A DNA stretch of 64,000 bases from an uncultured Phycicoccus sp. (GCF_947495705.1 NZ_CANLZR010000004.1:186001-250000), one strand, 5' to 3'; counted from the stretch's first letter, positions 28,401 through 34,639 are shown. Numbers and translations: made by a program. Notes: generated from the sequence alone by a model not told the origin.

Positions 28401-28849
28401 AGCATCGCGAGGGTGCCGCCGCGCAGGTCGACCGGTCGCGGCACGAAGCGCCCGCGGCCACCGGGAGCGGCGGGCACGGTGGCGGCCGGGTCGCCGGCGG
28501 TCGAGGTCCGCACGTCGATCGGGAGGAGCTCGCCGGTGGCGGTGCCGAGGCCGAGGACGACCGCGCCGTCCTGGAGCACGTCGAGACCGCCACCGGCTCC
28601 GGCGTCGGTGGCGACGCCGGTGTCGAGCTGGCCGATCGGGACGTTGGCCCGGGCGAACTTCGCCTGGGCGCCCGAGCTCACCCACACCCCGGCGTCGTGG
28701 AGGTCCGCCTCGTGCACGGTGGTGCCGTCACTGGCGACGGCGGCGTAGCCCAACCCGGCGGCGACGAGCACGACGGTGAGCGCGCTGGCGGTGCGCCGCC
28801 GCGCGGCGTTCCTCGCCGCGCGGACGCGCGGAGCAGCAGCCCGGCTCAC
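22499..28849 (-). CDS. Giant Ig-like/fibronectin type III surface protein
   Basis: A 2,116-residue protein. A basic N-terminus and one hydrophobic segment (about 20-40) act as anchor or signal. Residues about 45-410 look like a propeller-type beta domain. From about 430 to 1460 there are cadherin/Ig-like (VCBS-type) repeats marked by LDNDTDV, LANDYSPRG, LDNDTMADG and ANDTDVDSD. From about 1540, FN3 domains follow, e.g. GLTNGQDYRFTVAAVNGVGEG, then a Cys-containing C-terminus (CSYSPGCPE...CRST...RCLYG). The GTG has an AAGGAG ribosome-binding site. It corresponds to the FN3 protein of the bifidobacterial PFNA cluster. A role as an extracellular sensor, adhesin or scaffold is inferred. Confidence 0.9.
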   Translation of the reverse strand: MSRAAAPRVRAARNAARRRTASALTVVLVAAGLGYAAVASDGTTVHEADLHDAGVWVSSGAQAKFARANVPIGQLDTGVATDAGAGGGLDVLQDGAVVLGLGTATGELLPIDVRTSTAGDPAATVPAAPGGRGRFVPRPVDLRGGTLAMLDPAKGTVYAERVDPEAGTDSFPGLAVGAEPVAEVGGDGALTVGLDGVIHVVSGAEGTVTSIAPTPQGFAAPVVVETALRSDLPDITAVGADWVAYDAETDTVYTAGRPDGTDAQVTVDGERLAALQVPGPEAGSVVVASTSRAARVPLGGDAAPGGVVVGEQVNRVPGATLITRPVVLDGCLHAAWAEQNRVFYGANCGRVDDQPTATLPADGEEPTRDGVAFRVNRGLLVLNDLDNGGVWDLEDKPTKIDNWDALTPPTRQDDDNEKKDENLLDEASLQQPPKAVPDALTVRPGRTSKLHVLDNDTDVAGSVLAIDQRDVSAPSLRGVAATVSSDGQAVDVSVPEGTENQQFQFTYKVNNGKAVSKESATVSVRIVGDEVNGSPRLRQGAALAQQAYPVIAGKRLSVPVLADWRDPENDVLAARADREGSVIDGAGRVTLTAPLEVGRQAVAYVVTDGRGGTTKGTVNAQVIGTDGESKFVAPRTQPDAVRGVVGKPLQVEPLGNDIAGADPGEPDAVLTLRSEVRPVGPLQVDTDLATGAVTVTGATPGTYDLSYSAVTGAGAAPGRIRVDLVAPPEGAPPVSVPDTATLHDQAPAMVDVLANDYSPRGDVLVTASVESDEDASWIQPSIYQGRWVRLEAREPAPAGEQGRRGVVRYTVSDGTQRVTGQVSVLQQGALTDALPIVVDDEATVREGDTVSIPVLDNDTMADGIPLRLDPASVKVVSKGRAQRAFASGNVVRYVPEARGLTASSFVTIEYAAYAEGSKERAQSARVRVQVTPLPTAQRINQSPVARTFTATVTAGDPITMTIPTFGVDPDGDSVSVAGVVGADGGPVDLTFGRVVAIGPTTIRYEAYPLAAGTEVITYEVNDRFGATSRAFVRVGVVQPGDAQPPVAVPDEVFAAPGKTVTIRPLVNDLIARGDVVEVDTESLNDAATLERWPVDEDHTVTTKVPEDVTALHQLVYGISDGLFDPSRASILVRPVPGYVNPPVANDDVAAPKPGETGTLVDALANDTDVDSDPETLRIVEVLSPDAAYDPATNQVRVQILDHPHSVPYVIEDEDGAQAMALIHVPTGANGQPFVVAGSLVEMDPDSTRTVPVNDYVRSPRGRVVSVTTAETLSASPAEHLSVSLTDQRTLELTSSNGYVGPAAVMLEVTDQDAVDQTDYGTAYVSVPVQIGPKVPLLRCPDGAVTVTAGGLERVVDIPTFCHAWLPVGMTLDDVQFETRWQEEPDVDLTVDGPGNRTLTLRAGPDASTSQGSLSVTSPGLDEPSTIAVRVVGRAADATGDDDSPLPPASVRPIDVSGLEEGQSRTVDIRPYLDSPLPEPRCTVTSAAVESGSGLTASASGCSVTLAVGTEPSQTAQVGIVVSDGPGRQAPGRITVTMLGRPSVPRQVAAVADRDSGGQARVSWLPPAYDGGSVVTSYVVRWTGGSSGSTTCTASPCTVTGLTNGQDYRFTVAAVNGVGEGEPSAPTPAVRPDRLPEQVTGVRMVSRGDGSLTIVWEEPVNEGSALRKYVVRLISSTGQTKTQDVAAPTRQATVTGLDNMAEQDVQVQAWNELGAGPFGPAVTMQSAGTPPALAAPGIAASGPGPAQDSATLTVTWEQGTPNGPPTTRYTLYQSVDSGAWTKVTDTAPDVRSAKVVIPYDGRTYRYTATLTNGAGLESPRSNSSSFTSNGIPSTPTVRATTPASNKRIEVTVSVGQPRAGSFTAVRWRASDGQNGTHTCGCAAGSQVTFTVGPFQTSPTTPRTVTVWTVNSGGNESNRVSDGATPYGDTLTPTAFTGSRNGDTVTWTWNLPENGRNVDQVQLDGAVNGTFGGNKTSESINRGPGTYQLRVRAHSAAGWSGWTAYRSVTVPNPPPEVYNVRKSQQRYVDPNGQGSCSYSPGCPEVLFDIRDFPGGSVWSVECRSTNAGGFVSSSKLTVGPGGNGYTWPGRCLYGNNVGTVTVRLFNGSGSHSGSTNWG

Positions 28850-28916
28850 GTCCCACTCCTTGCTCGTCGGTCACCCACGGGGTGATCGGCCCCCCACGTC
28901 ATCGGTCCCCGCGCCC

Positions 28917-28922
28917 AGGGTA
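28917..28922 (-). promoter_or_regulatory. Possible -10 (TACCCT) for the FN3-MoxR-DUF58-TgpA unit
   Basis: TACCCT on the minus strand, 68 bases upstream of the FN3 GTG, in the 137-base gap after the FHA-like gene. The -35 is weak, and the palindrome at 28957-28970 lies just upstream of it. Confidence 0.4.
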
Positions 28923-28956
28923 GGCGACGGGCCCGGCCCAGGTGCCGGGATGGGGC

Positions 28957-28970
28957 GGGGAGCACTCCCC
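28957..28970. promoter_or_regulatory. Palindrome GGGGAGCACTCCCC upstream of the FN3 gene
   Basis: A 14-bp perfect palindrome, extended to a GGC/GCC-flanked 20-bp stem here. The same 14-mer occurs at 34626-34639 upstream of the other operon of this locus, both times about 45-55 bases before a probable transcription start. It is a candidate operator; a terminator hairpin for the FHA-like gene is the alternative reading here. Confidence 0.5.
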
Positions 28971-28986
28971 GCCAGCCGGTCGCTCG

Positions 28987-29688
28987 CTACGGCACAGCGG
29001 GCAGGAGGACGAGGTCGGCCTCGGTGACCATCCGGGTCGAGAGCGCGTGCTCGACGAGGCGCGCCTTTCGGTTGCTCGCGAGCTTCCCCGGCCCGCCGTG
29101 CAGCCCGCGGGTGCCGGCGTCGGCCAGCTTCTGGCACACGTTGTCGAGCTTGCGGTTGAACTTCGTGACGGTCCAGCCGAGCCGGGCGGCCGCGTCCGCC
29201 GACGACGGGATGTGGCCGCCGCCCGCATAGGTCGTGCGCAGGAAGCTCTCGCAGAGCGCGAGAACGAGCAGCTTCTGGTCCGGGGTCATCGAGACCCGAC
29301 CCACCGTCGTCTCGGCGGCGCCGTCCTCGGGTGCGAGCTCGGCGGCGGTCTCGACGGACACGAAGGGGGTGTCGGTGACGGCGAGGTCGAAGTCGTAGGT
29401 GGTCGGACCCGCGGTGAACCAGACCGTGAACGCCTCGAGGGCCAGGGGGATCCGCGCGCCCGGCGACAGCCAGGCCTGGAACAGCCCCTTGGTGTCGGCG
29501 ACGGTCGCCGTCAGCGTGGACCCGACGTTCGTCAGCCACCACAGCCCGTGCTCGTGGTGCACCTGGAGGAACACCCGGTGCAGGTACGGGTTGTCGTCGA
29601 TCTCGACGTCGGCGACCCGCCCGATCGTCAGCGGGCGGTCGTCCGGCGCGACGAACTCCTCGCCGCAGAACTCCACGGTCACGCCCAT
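28987..29688 (-). CDS. FHA-like/winged-helix two-domain protein
   Basis: A 233-residue protein. The N-terminal half resembles a divergent FHA fold (RPLTIGRVADVEIDDNPYLH, then GLWWLTNVGS), where GR, H and N(V)GS stand in for the GR...SxxH...N(G) pattern. The C-terminal half reads MTPDQKLLVLALCESFLRT, then PSSADAAARLGWTVTKFNRKLDNVCQKL, a winged helix-turn-helix arrangement. This suggests a DNA-binding protein that reads the phosphorylation state set by the adjacent kinase, but that is inference. It starts 22 bases after the kinase gene with an AGGAAGGA ribosome-binding site. Confidence 0.75.
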   Translation of the reverse strand: MGVTVEFCGEEFVAPDDRPLTIGRVADVEIDDNPYLHRVFLQVHHEHGLWWLTNVGSTLTATVADTKGLFQAWLSPGARIPLALEAFTVWFTAGPTTYDFDLAVTDTPFVSVETAAELAPEDGAAETTVGRVSMTPDQKLLVLALCESFLRTTYAGGGHIPSSADAAARLGWTVTKFNRKLDNVCQKLADAGTRGLHGGPGKLASNRKARLVEHALSTRMVTEADLVLLPAVP

Positions 29689-29710
29689 GGCGCGGTCCTT
29701 CCTCCTGGGG

Positions 29711-31162
29711 TCACCGGGCGGCCTCGCACCGGATCGGGGACCGGGGCGAGGTGATCCCGGACTCGCGGGACACCGTCACCTGGGCGCAGACCGTCGACCC
29801 CGGGGCGGCCCGTACCCGGTACGAGCTGTCGTCCCGCACCGTGACGACCTCGGCCCCGGCGAGCTCGGCCTCGGAGTCGCCCACCCGCAGCTGGTAGAAG
29901 TCGCCGCTCTCGGCGCCGACGTAGTTCCACGAGAACGTCACCGCACCGGCGGCGGCGCGGGCGTCGATGGCGGGCTGCTCGGGGTAGTCGACGACCCGGC
30001 TGGGCGGGGCGGTGCGGGTCACCGTCCCCTGCGCGGGCGCGGGTGGCGGTTCCTCCTCGCCCCGGCCGACCGCCCAGACGACGACCGCGACGGTGACCGC
30101 GACGAGCCCGGCGAGGACCCCGAGCACGACCCCGCCGCTGATCGTCGGCGGCTGGTCCGCCGCGTCCTCCTCGGCCGGGCCGGCGGGGGCCGGGGCCGGC
30201 GCCGCGGCGGGCAGGGCCACGGCGCGCACGCTCGTGCGGTCGGCGTCATCCGCGCCGCGGCCGGCGGGCAGCTCGCTGACGGCGGTGTTGCCCGTCTCGT
30301 CGAGCACGACCACCGGGGTGGTCGCCAGGCGCTGCTCGCGCTCGACGGCCTGGAGTCCCCGCGCCAGCTCGAGGGCGGTGCGCGGACGGGCCTCCGGGCT
30401 CTTGGCCATCGCATGGGCGAGGAGGCGCTCGAGCGAGAGGGGGACGTCGGCCCGCCCGGTCGTCGGGACCGGGGTCGCCCGGATCCGCGGCATCAGCGCG
30501 TAGGCGGAGTTGTCGCCCCCCGGCTGCTCGAACGGCGAGCGCCCCACCAGCAGGTGCCACAGCGTGGCGCCCAGCGAGTACACGTCGCTGCGGGCGTCGC
30601 CGTTGGACTGGCCGTAGAGGACCTCGGGGGCCGACCACGGGACCGAGACGCCGACGTCCTCGTCGACGTCCTCCGCGTGACCGCCGCGCCCGGCGATCCC
30701 GAAGTCGGTGAGCCCCGGCTGGCCGTACTGGCTGACGAGGACGTTCGCCGGCTTGATGTCGCGGTGGATGATGCCCGCGCGGTGCGCGGTCTCGACGGCG
30801 CTCGCGAGCTGGATCCCGGTGCGCAGGACCTCCTCGACCCCGAGGCGTTCGGCCTTGGCCCGCTGCGCGAGGTTCGGCGGCGGGTAGTACTTCATGACGA
30901 GGTACGCGCCGCCGTCCCCGGTCTGCTCGGACCGGAAGACCTGGACGATGTACGGGTGGTCGGCGAGCTGGGCCATCGTGGTGGCCTCGTCGACGAACTG
31001 GCGCCGGATCGCGGCGGTCAGCCCCTGCCGCTTCAGCACCTTGACCGCGACGTTCATCCGCGGCGACTGCTGCTCGTACAGGTACACGTCGGCGTACCCG
31101 CCCGAGCCGAGCGGGCGCACGAACTCCAGCCCGGGGATGTCCGGGGCAGAGCCATCGATCAT
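29711..31162 (-). CDS. Transmembrane Ser/Thr protein kinase with extracytoplasmic FN3-like domain
   Basis: A 483-residue kinase. The catalytic domain (about 10-275) is complete: glycine loop GSGGYADV, Lys 41 (VAVKVL), HRDIKPAN (133-140), DFG (153-155) and APE (178-180). An Ala/Pro linker leads to one transmembrane helix (about 345-366) and a short extracytoplasmic FN3-like beta domain (about 394-478) instead of PASTA repeats. It matches the position of Pkb2 in the bifidobacterial PFNA cluster. The ATG overlaps the upstream FHA gene by ATGA, so kinase and FHA partner are translationally coupled. The PP2C gene nearby is the likely antagonist. Confidence 0.95.
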   Translation of the reverse strand: MIDGSAPDIPGLEFVRPLGSGGYADVYLYEQQSPRMNVAVKVLKRQGLTAAIRRQFVDEATTMAQLADHPYIVQVFRSEQTGDGGAYLVMKYYPPPNLAQRAKAERLGVEEVLRTGIQLASAVETAHRAGIIHRDIKPANVLVSQYGQPGLTDFGIAGRGGHAEDVDEDVGVSVPWSAPEVLYGQSNGDARSDVYSLGATLWHLLVGRSPFEQPGGDNSAYALMPRIRATPVPTTGRADVPLSLERLLAHAMAKSPEARPRTALELARGLQAVEREQRLATTPVVVLDETGNTAVSELPAGRGADDADRTSVRAVALPAAAPAPAPAGPAEEDAADQPPTISGGVVLGVLAGLVAVTVAVVVWAVGRGEEEPPPAPAQGTVTRTAPPSRVVDYPEQPAIDARAAAGAVTFSWNYVGAESGDFYQLRVGDSEAELAGAEVVTVRDDSSYRVRAAPGSTVCAQVTVSRESGITSPRSPIRCEAAR

Positions 31163-32499
31163 GCGTCGACCTCGTAGGTGAGCGAGACCTCGTCGGCGAG
31201 GGTGATGACGGCCCCCGGCTCGATGCCCTGGTCCTCCGTGGGGCGCAGGCGCACGGGCTCCTCACCGGGCAAGGTGACGGTGGTCCCGTTCGTCGAGCCG
31301 AGGTCGCGCACCAGGACGTGCCAGCCCTCGAGGACCACCTCGGCGTGGTTGCGGCTGATGTCGCGGTCGACGCTGCCGACCCGGATCAGGTGCGGGCGCT
31401 GGCTCGGTGCCAGCTCCTCGTTGACCCGTGGCGCGCGCCCGAGCAGGACCCCGCGGTCGAGCGTCACGACACCGCCGGTCGAGATGCGCAGGACCCCGAG
31501 GGCCGGGCGCGGGATCGGGACGGGCTGCTGGGGCGGGATCGCGCGCCCGCAGCCGCGGCAGTGCCCGGCGTGCGGCGGTGAGTGATGGCCGGCCGGGCAG
31601 AGGACGGCCAGGACGACCGGCCGGTCGAGATCCTCGTCGTTGCGCGGCAGCGACGCCCGGGCGGTCGTGACCTCGACCGGAGCCGGCTCGGCGGGTGTCT
31701 CGGTGGCCGCCGGCTCCGGGGGCGCCGCCTCGGTGACGTCCGGCACTGCGGGCTGCTCCTCCGGAACGGGCGCGGCGGCCGGCTCGCCGTCGGGCGCTCC
31801 GGGTTCCGTGGCCGGGAGCGCGGCGGTGGCCGGAGCCGCGGGCGCCGGCGCGGCCGGGTGCGCCGCGGCACCACCCGCGCGCCGCCACGGCACGGAGTCG
31901 ATGAGGGCACTGTCCGGGGCGGGGCCGGGCGGGACCCGGTCGGCCGGGCTGGCGCCGGGGCTCTCTGCGGGCGGGGGCAGGGTGAGGTCGGCCGGCGGGA
32001 CGGCGGGCGTGCCCTGCTCCGGCGTCGGCGTCGGCTCCGGGACCGGCGCAGGGTCGGGGTCCGGGTCGGGCTCGGGCGCGGCCGCTGCGGGAACGGCGGC
32101 AGCAGAAGTGCCCAGACGGGCCGGGCGACGCCAGCCCCGCGCGACGACGGGCTCGGGCTCCGGGGCCGCGAGGGTGATCTCGGCCCCGGGGTCGGGGACG
32201 TCGACGTCGGCCCAGGGCTCGCGCTCCTCGGCGGCCAGGACCCGGCCGTCCTTCAGCTCGACGCGCACCACCCCCCGCAGGATGGCGCGCACGGCCGGGC
32301 CGTCGGTCGCCACGACGCCGAACGCGGGCAGGACGAGCAGCCCGCGGGAGCAGAGCAGGTCGAGGAACGGCACGAGCCCCTCGGCCGCGGCAGCCGTCAG
32401 GGCGTCGACGTGCCGCTCGGCCACCTCGACGACCGCGCTGATGCCGGGCCCGCTGATCTCGACGAAGCCGTCGGGCACCGACGTACGGACCGCGGTCAC
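31159..32499 (-). CDS. FHA-domain protein with zinc ribbon
   Basis: A 446-residue soluble protein. Residues about 1-100 form an unnamed N-terminal domain (VEISGPGISAVVEVAERHVD). A long Pro/Ala/Glu-rich disordered linker follows to about 290, then a zinc-ribbon-like CPAGHHSPPHAGHCRGCG. The C-terminal FHA domain has the full phosphothreonine-binding pattern LLGRAPRV, SRNHAEV and LGSTNGT. It should bind a phosphorylated partner, most simply the overlapping kinase. GAGGAG lies 6 bases before the GTG start, and a TACGCT -10 is present upstream. Confidence 0.9.
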   Translation of the reverse strand: MTAVRTSVPDGFVEISGPGISAVVEVAERHVDALTAAAAEGLVPFLDLLCSRGLLVLPAFGVVATDGPAVRAILRGVVRVELKDGRVLAAEEREPWADVDVPDPGAEITLAAPEPEPVVARGWRRPARLGTSAAAVPAAAAPEPDPDPDPAPVPEPTPTPEQGTPAVPPADLTLPPPAESPGASPADRVPPGPAPDSALIDSVPWRRAGGAAAHPAAPAPAAPATAALPATEPGAPDGEPAAAPVPEEQPAVPDVTEAAPPEPAATETPAEPAPVEVTTARASLPRNDEDLDRPVVLAVLCPAGHHSPPHAGHCRGCGRAIPPQQPVPIPRPALGVLRISTGGVVTLDRGVLLGRAPRVNEELAPSQRPHLIRVGSVDRDISRNHAEVVLEGWHVLVRDLGSTNGTTVTLPGEEPVRLRPTEDQGIEPGAVITLADEVSLTYEVDA

Positions 32500-32544
32500 A
32501 GGGGCTCCTCACGGGCTCGAACGGGCGGGGGCGAAACAGCCATC

Positions 32545-32550
32545 AGCGTA
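32545..32550 (-). promoter_or_regulatory. Possible -10 (TACGCT) for the FHA-kinase operon
   Basis: TACGCT on the minus strand, 45 bases upstream of the FHA gene start in the divergent gap with the 2H-like gene. A weak -35 is compatible. Confidence 0.45.
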
Positions 32551-32599
32551 ATGGGGTGGGCGTCTCGGGTTCCGGGAGTCGGCGAACCCGTCGCCGTCA

Positions 32600-32605
32600 T
32601 ACGGT
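32600..32605 (+). promoter_or_regulatory. Possible -10 (TACGGT) for the 2H-like gene
   Basis: TACGGT on the + strand, 79 bases before the GTG at 32685. It is the same hexamer as the radA -10 and sits back to back with the FHA-kinase promoter. Confidence 0.4.
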
Positions 32606-32684
32606 GTCCGCGCATCCTGCCCATCGAAGCGCCCTCGAGGTGCGACGATGTCCGCGACCACCCCGCCCGACCCAGGAGGACCCC

Positions 32685-33245
32685 GTGCACGTGTCCGTCG
32701 CGATCCTCCCCCCCGAGCGGATCCGCACCGACATCGCCGAACTCGTCGGGAGCGTCCTCGGGGGCGACCCGGAGCTCGAACGGGTCACGGCCGACGCGAT
32801 GCGGCTGCGGCTCTTCGGGCTGGGCAACCTCACCCGCCTCGACGTGGACGCCCTGTGCGAGAACCTCGCCCGGCAGATCAGCGAGATCGGGGTGCGCCCG
32901 CGGATCCACCTCGCCGGGGTCTGGGCGCTCGAGGACAGCGCGGACCCGAGCATCGCGCTGCACGTCGCCGGCGACACCGCCGGGGTGGTCACGCTGGCCA
33001 ACGCACTGCCGCCCCTCGTCATGGCCCACGGCTTCTTCGTGGACCGCCGGCTCTTCGTGCCCCGGGTCACCGTGGCCCGGGTCACCGACGCGACCTCGGT
33101 CAAGGTCCTCGAACGGCTCGTCAAGGCCCTCGAGGGCTACCGGAGCCCGGAGTGGGAGGTGGACGCGGTCGACGTCATCAGCCCTGTCCGCCGCGACGGC
33201 ACCGGGGCCTTCGAGACCGTCTACTCCCTGGCGACCTCGCGCTGA
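32685..33245 (+). CDS. 2H phosphoesterase (LigT/2'-5' RNA ligase)-like protein, catalytic His missing
   Basis: A 186-residue protein. VSVAILPPERIRTDI at the start and FVPRVTVARVTD near residue 125 follow the layout of 2H phosphoesterases. Where the family has HxT motifs, this protein shows RLRLFGLG and PRVTVAR, so both catalytic histidines appear replaced, most likely by Arg. If the assignment holds it would be a binding protein rather than an enzyme. The GTG start has a strong AGGAGGA ribosome-binding site. It is the only + strand gene inside the kinase/FN3 locus. Fold assignment by eye is moderate; another fold cannot be excluded. Confidence 0.55.
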   Translation: MHVSVAILPPERIRTDIAELVGSVLGGDPELERVTADAMRLRLFGLGNLTRLDVDALCENLARQISEIGVRPRIHLAGVWALEDSADPSIALHVAGDTAGVVTLANALPPLVMAHGFFVDRRLFVPRVTVARVTDATSVKVLERLVKALEGYRSPEWEVDAVDVISPVRRDGTGAFETVYSLATSR

Positions 33246-33276
33246 CACGGGGCGTCCGCGCACCCCGCCGGCGCCC

Positions 33277-34086
33277 TCAGGGTCTGGCGAGGCCGGCCCG
33301 GGGCTGGGTGTCGCCGTCGGCGTCGTCGTCCCCGGCCGCGACGGCGACGACGACGACCGAGACGTTGTCGTGGCCACCGGCCCGCACCGCCGCCGCGACG
33401 AGCGCGTCGGCCGCGCGCTGCGGGTCCGGGTTCTCGCGGGTGAGCAGCATGATGTCGCGGTCGTCGAGCTCCCCCGAGAGCCCGTCGCTGCACACGACGA
33501 ACGTCTCGCCCGGGGTGGGAGCCAGGACCCACACGTCCGGCTCGGGGCCGGGGTCGGTCCCCAGCGAGCGGGTGATGACGTGACGCAGGGGGTGGCTCGA
33601 CACCTCGGACGGCTCGAGCAGCCCCGCGTCGACCAGCTCCCGGACCTCCGAGTGGTCCCGGGTGACCTGGTGCATCCGGTTCTCGGCCACGCGGTAGACG
33701 CGGGAGTCCCCGACGTTGAACACGACCCAGTGCTCGCGGCCCCCGGCGTCGACGACCGTGACCCCCGTCGCCGTCGTCCCCATGCCCCGCAGCTCGGGAT
33801 GGTCGGCCTGGGCCCGCAGGATGCGCCGGTTGGCCTCGCGCAGGGCCTCGGCGACGTCGTCGGGGCGGGAGGCCGGGTGGTCCTCGAGCTCGGTGAGCAC
33901 CTCGACGGCGATCCGCGAGGCGACCTCGCCCGCCGCGTGCCCGCCCATCCCGTCGGCGACCGCGAACACCCGCGCCCCGGCGACGAGGCTGTCCTCGTTG
34001 TGCTCGCGCACCCGGCCGACGTGGGTGGCCCCCGCGGCGCGCACGAGCAGCGAGCTGCCGCGCAGGACCCGCCCGGCGCGGGTCAT
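33277..34086 (-). CDS. PP2C-family Ser/Thr phosphatase
   Basis: A 269-residue soluble protein phosphatase, the predicted antagonist of the local kinase. Metal-binding motifs are intact: REHNEDS, VADGMGGHAAGE, VGDSRVYR, CSDGLSGELDD and GGHDNVSVVVV. The ATG overlaps the stop of the upstream small gene by ATGA. There is no transmembrane segment. It converges on the 2H-like gene with a 31-base gap. This corresponds to PrpC in bifidobacterial PFNA clusters, although there the gene order differs. Confidence 0.96.
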   Translation of the reverse strand: MTRAGRVLRGSSLLVRAAGATHVGRVREHNEDSLVAGARVFAVADGMGGHAAGEVASRIAVEVLTELEDHPASRPDDVAEALREANRRILRAQADHPELRGMGTTATGVTVVDAGGREHWVVFNVGDSRVYRVAENRMHQVTRDHSEVRELVDAGLLEPSEVSSHPLRHVITRSLGTDPGPEPDVWVLAPTPGETFVVCSDGLSGELDDRDIMLLTRENPDPQRAADALVAAAVRAGGHDNVSVVVVAVAAGDDDADGDTQPRAGLARP

Positions 34087-34559
34087 CCGCGCACCTCCTC
34101 GACGACGAGGGACTCCAGGACCGCCTGGAGCGCGTCGTAGTCGGCGTCCAGCCCCGCACCGCGCGCCCGGCCCACGGCCAGGACGTGGCGGCTCACGACG
34201 TCCGTGGGGTCCAGGGTGGTGGCGAGGTGGACCTCGACGACGGGCGTGCCGTCCTCGTCCCACGAGACGTTGCGGGCGTGCCACTCGCGACCGCCGATCT
34301 CGACGACGAACGGCTCCTCCACCTGGCCCGCTCCCCCGGCCACCTGCGACGTCGAGTCCTCCACGAGCACAGCGCTGCCGAGTGCGGGGTCGCCCGTGAG
34401 GTGTCGGACGGCGATCTCGACGGCGTCCCCGCCGGCCCCGGACCCGGCGGCCCGGAGCAGGGCGTCACCGGACGGCTGCGGCTGCCAGCCGTCGGGGATC
34501 TCGAGCCGCACGGCGGGCGCGGGTGGAGCGCTCGGGCCCGGGTGGGTGACAACGGGCAT
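34083..34559 (-). CDS. Conserved hypothetical protein coupled to the PP2C phosphatase
   Basis: A 158-residue soluble protein of unknown function. After a short Pro/Ala-rich N-terminus it reads AVRLEIPDGWQPQPSGDAL and later VVEIGGREWHARNVSWDEDG and VSRHVLAVGRARG. This has the look of a small alpha/beta domain (possibly PsbP/LpqN-like, a weak impression), without a signal peptide. The ATG at 34559 has an AGGGGGAG ribosome-binding site, and the gene ends in an ATGA overlap with PP2C, so it belongs to the same signalling system. Confidence 0.75.
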   Translation of the reverse strand: MPVVTHPGPSAPPAPAVRLEIPDGWQPQPSGDALLRAAGSGAGGDAVEIAVRHLTGDPALGSAVLVEDSTSQVAGGAGQVEEPFVVEIGGREWHARNVSWDEDGTPVVEVHLATTLDPTDVVSRHVLAVGRARGAGLDADYDALQAVLESLVVEEVRG

Positions 34560-34594
34560 GTGCGGCTCCCCCTTCGACGACAGCGGTTCGCACG

Positions 34595-34600
34595 AGCCTA
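34595..34600 (-). promoter_or_regulatory. Possible -10 (TAGGCT) for the hypothetical-PP2C operon
   Basis: TAGGCT on the minus strand, 36 bases before the ATG at 34559, with the GGGGAGCACTCCCC palindrome starting 26 bases further upstream. Confidence 0.45.
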
Positions 34601-34625
34601 GACGGGCGGTGGGCGCCGCCCCCAT

Positions 34626-34639
34626 GGGGAGCACTCCCC
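34626..34639. promoter_or_regulatory. Palindrome GGGGAGCACTCCCC upstream of the hypothetical-PP2C operon
   Basis: The second copy of the 14-bp palindrome seen at 28957-28970. It is centred about 44 bases upstream of the likely transcription start, where an operator or activator site would lie. I found no further copy on reading the window. Confidence 0.55.

Noticed and set aside
13079-28885. Very long open frames antisense to ponA and to the FN3 giant (770 and 1,230 codons)
   Set aside because: They are mirror frames caused by extreme GC3 bias; their translations are Arg/Gly/Asp-rich without domains, and the opposite strand carries clear protein families.
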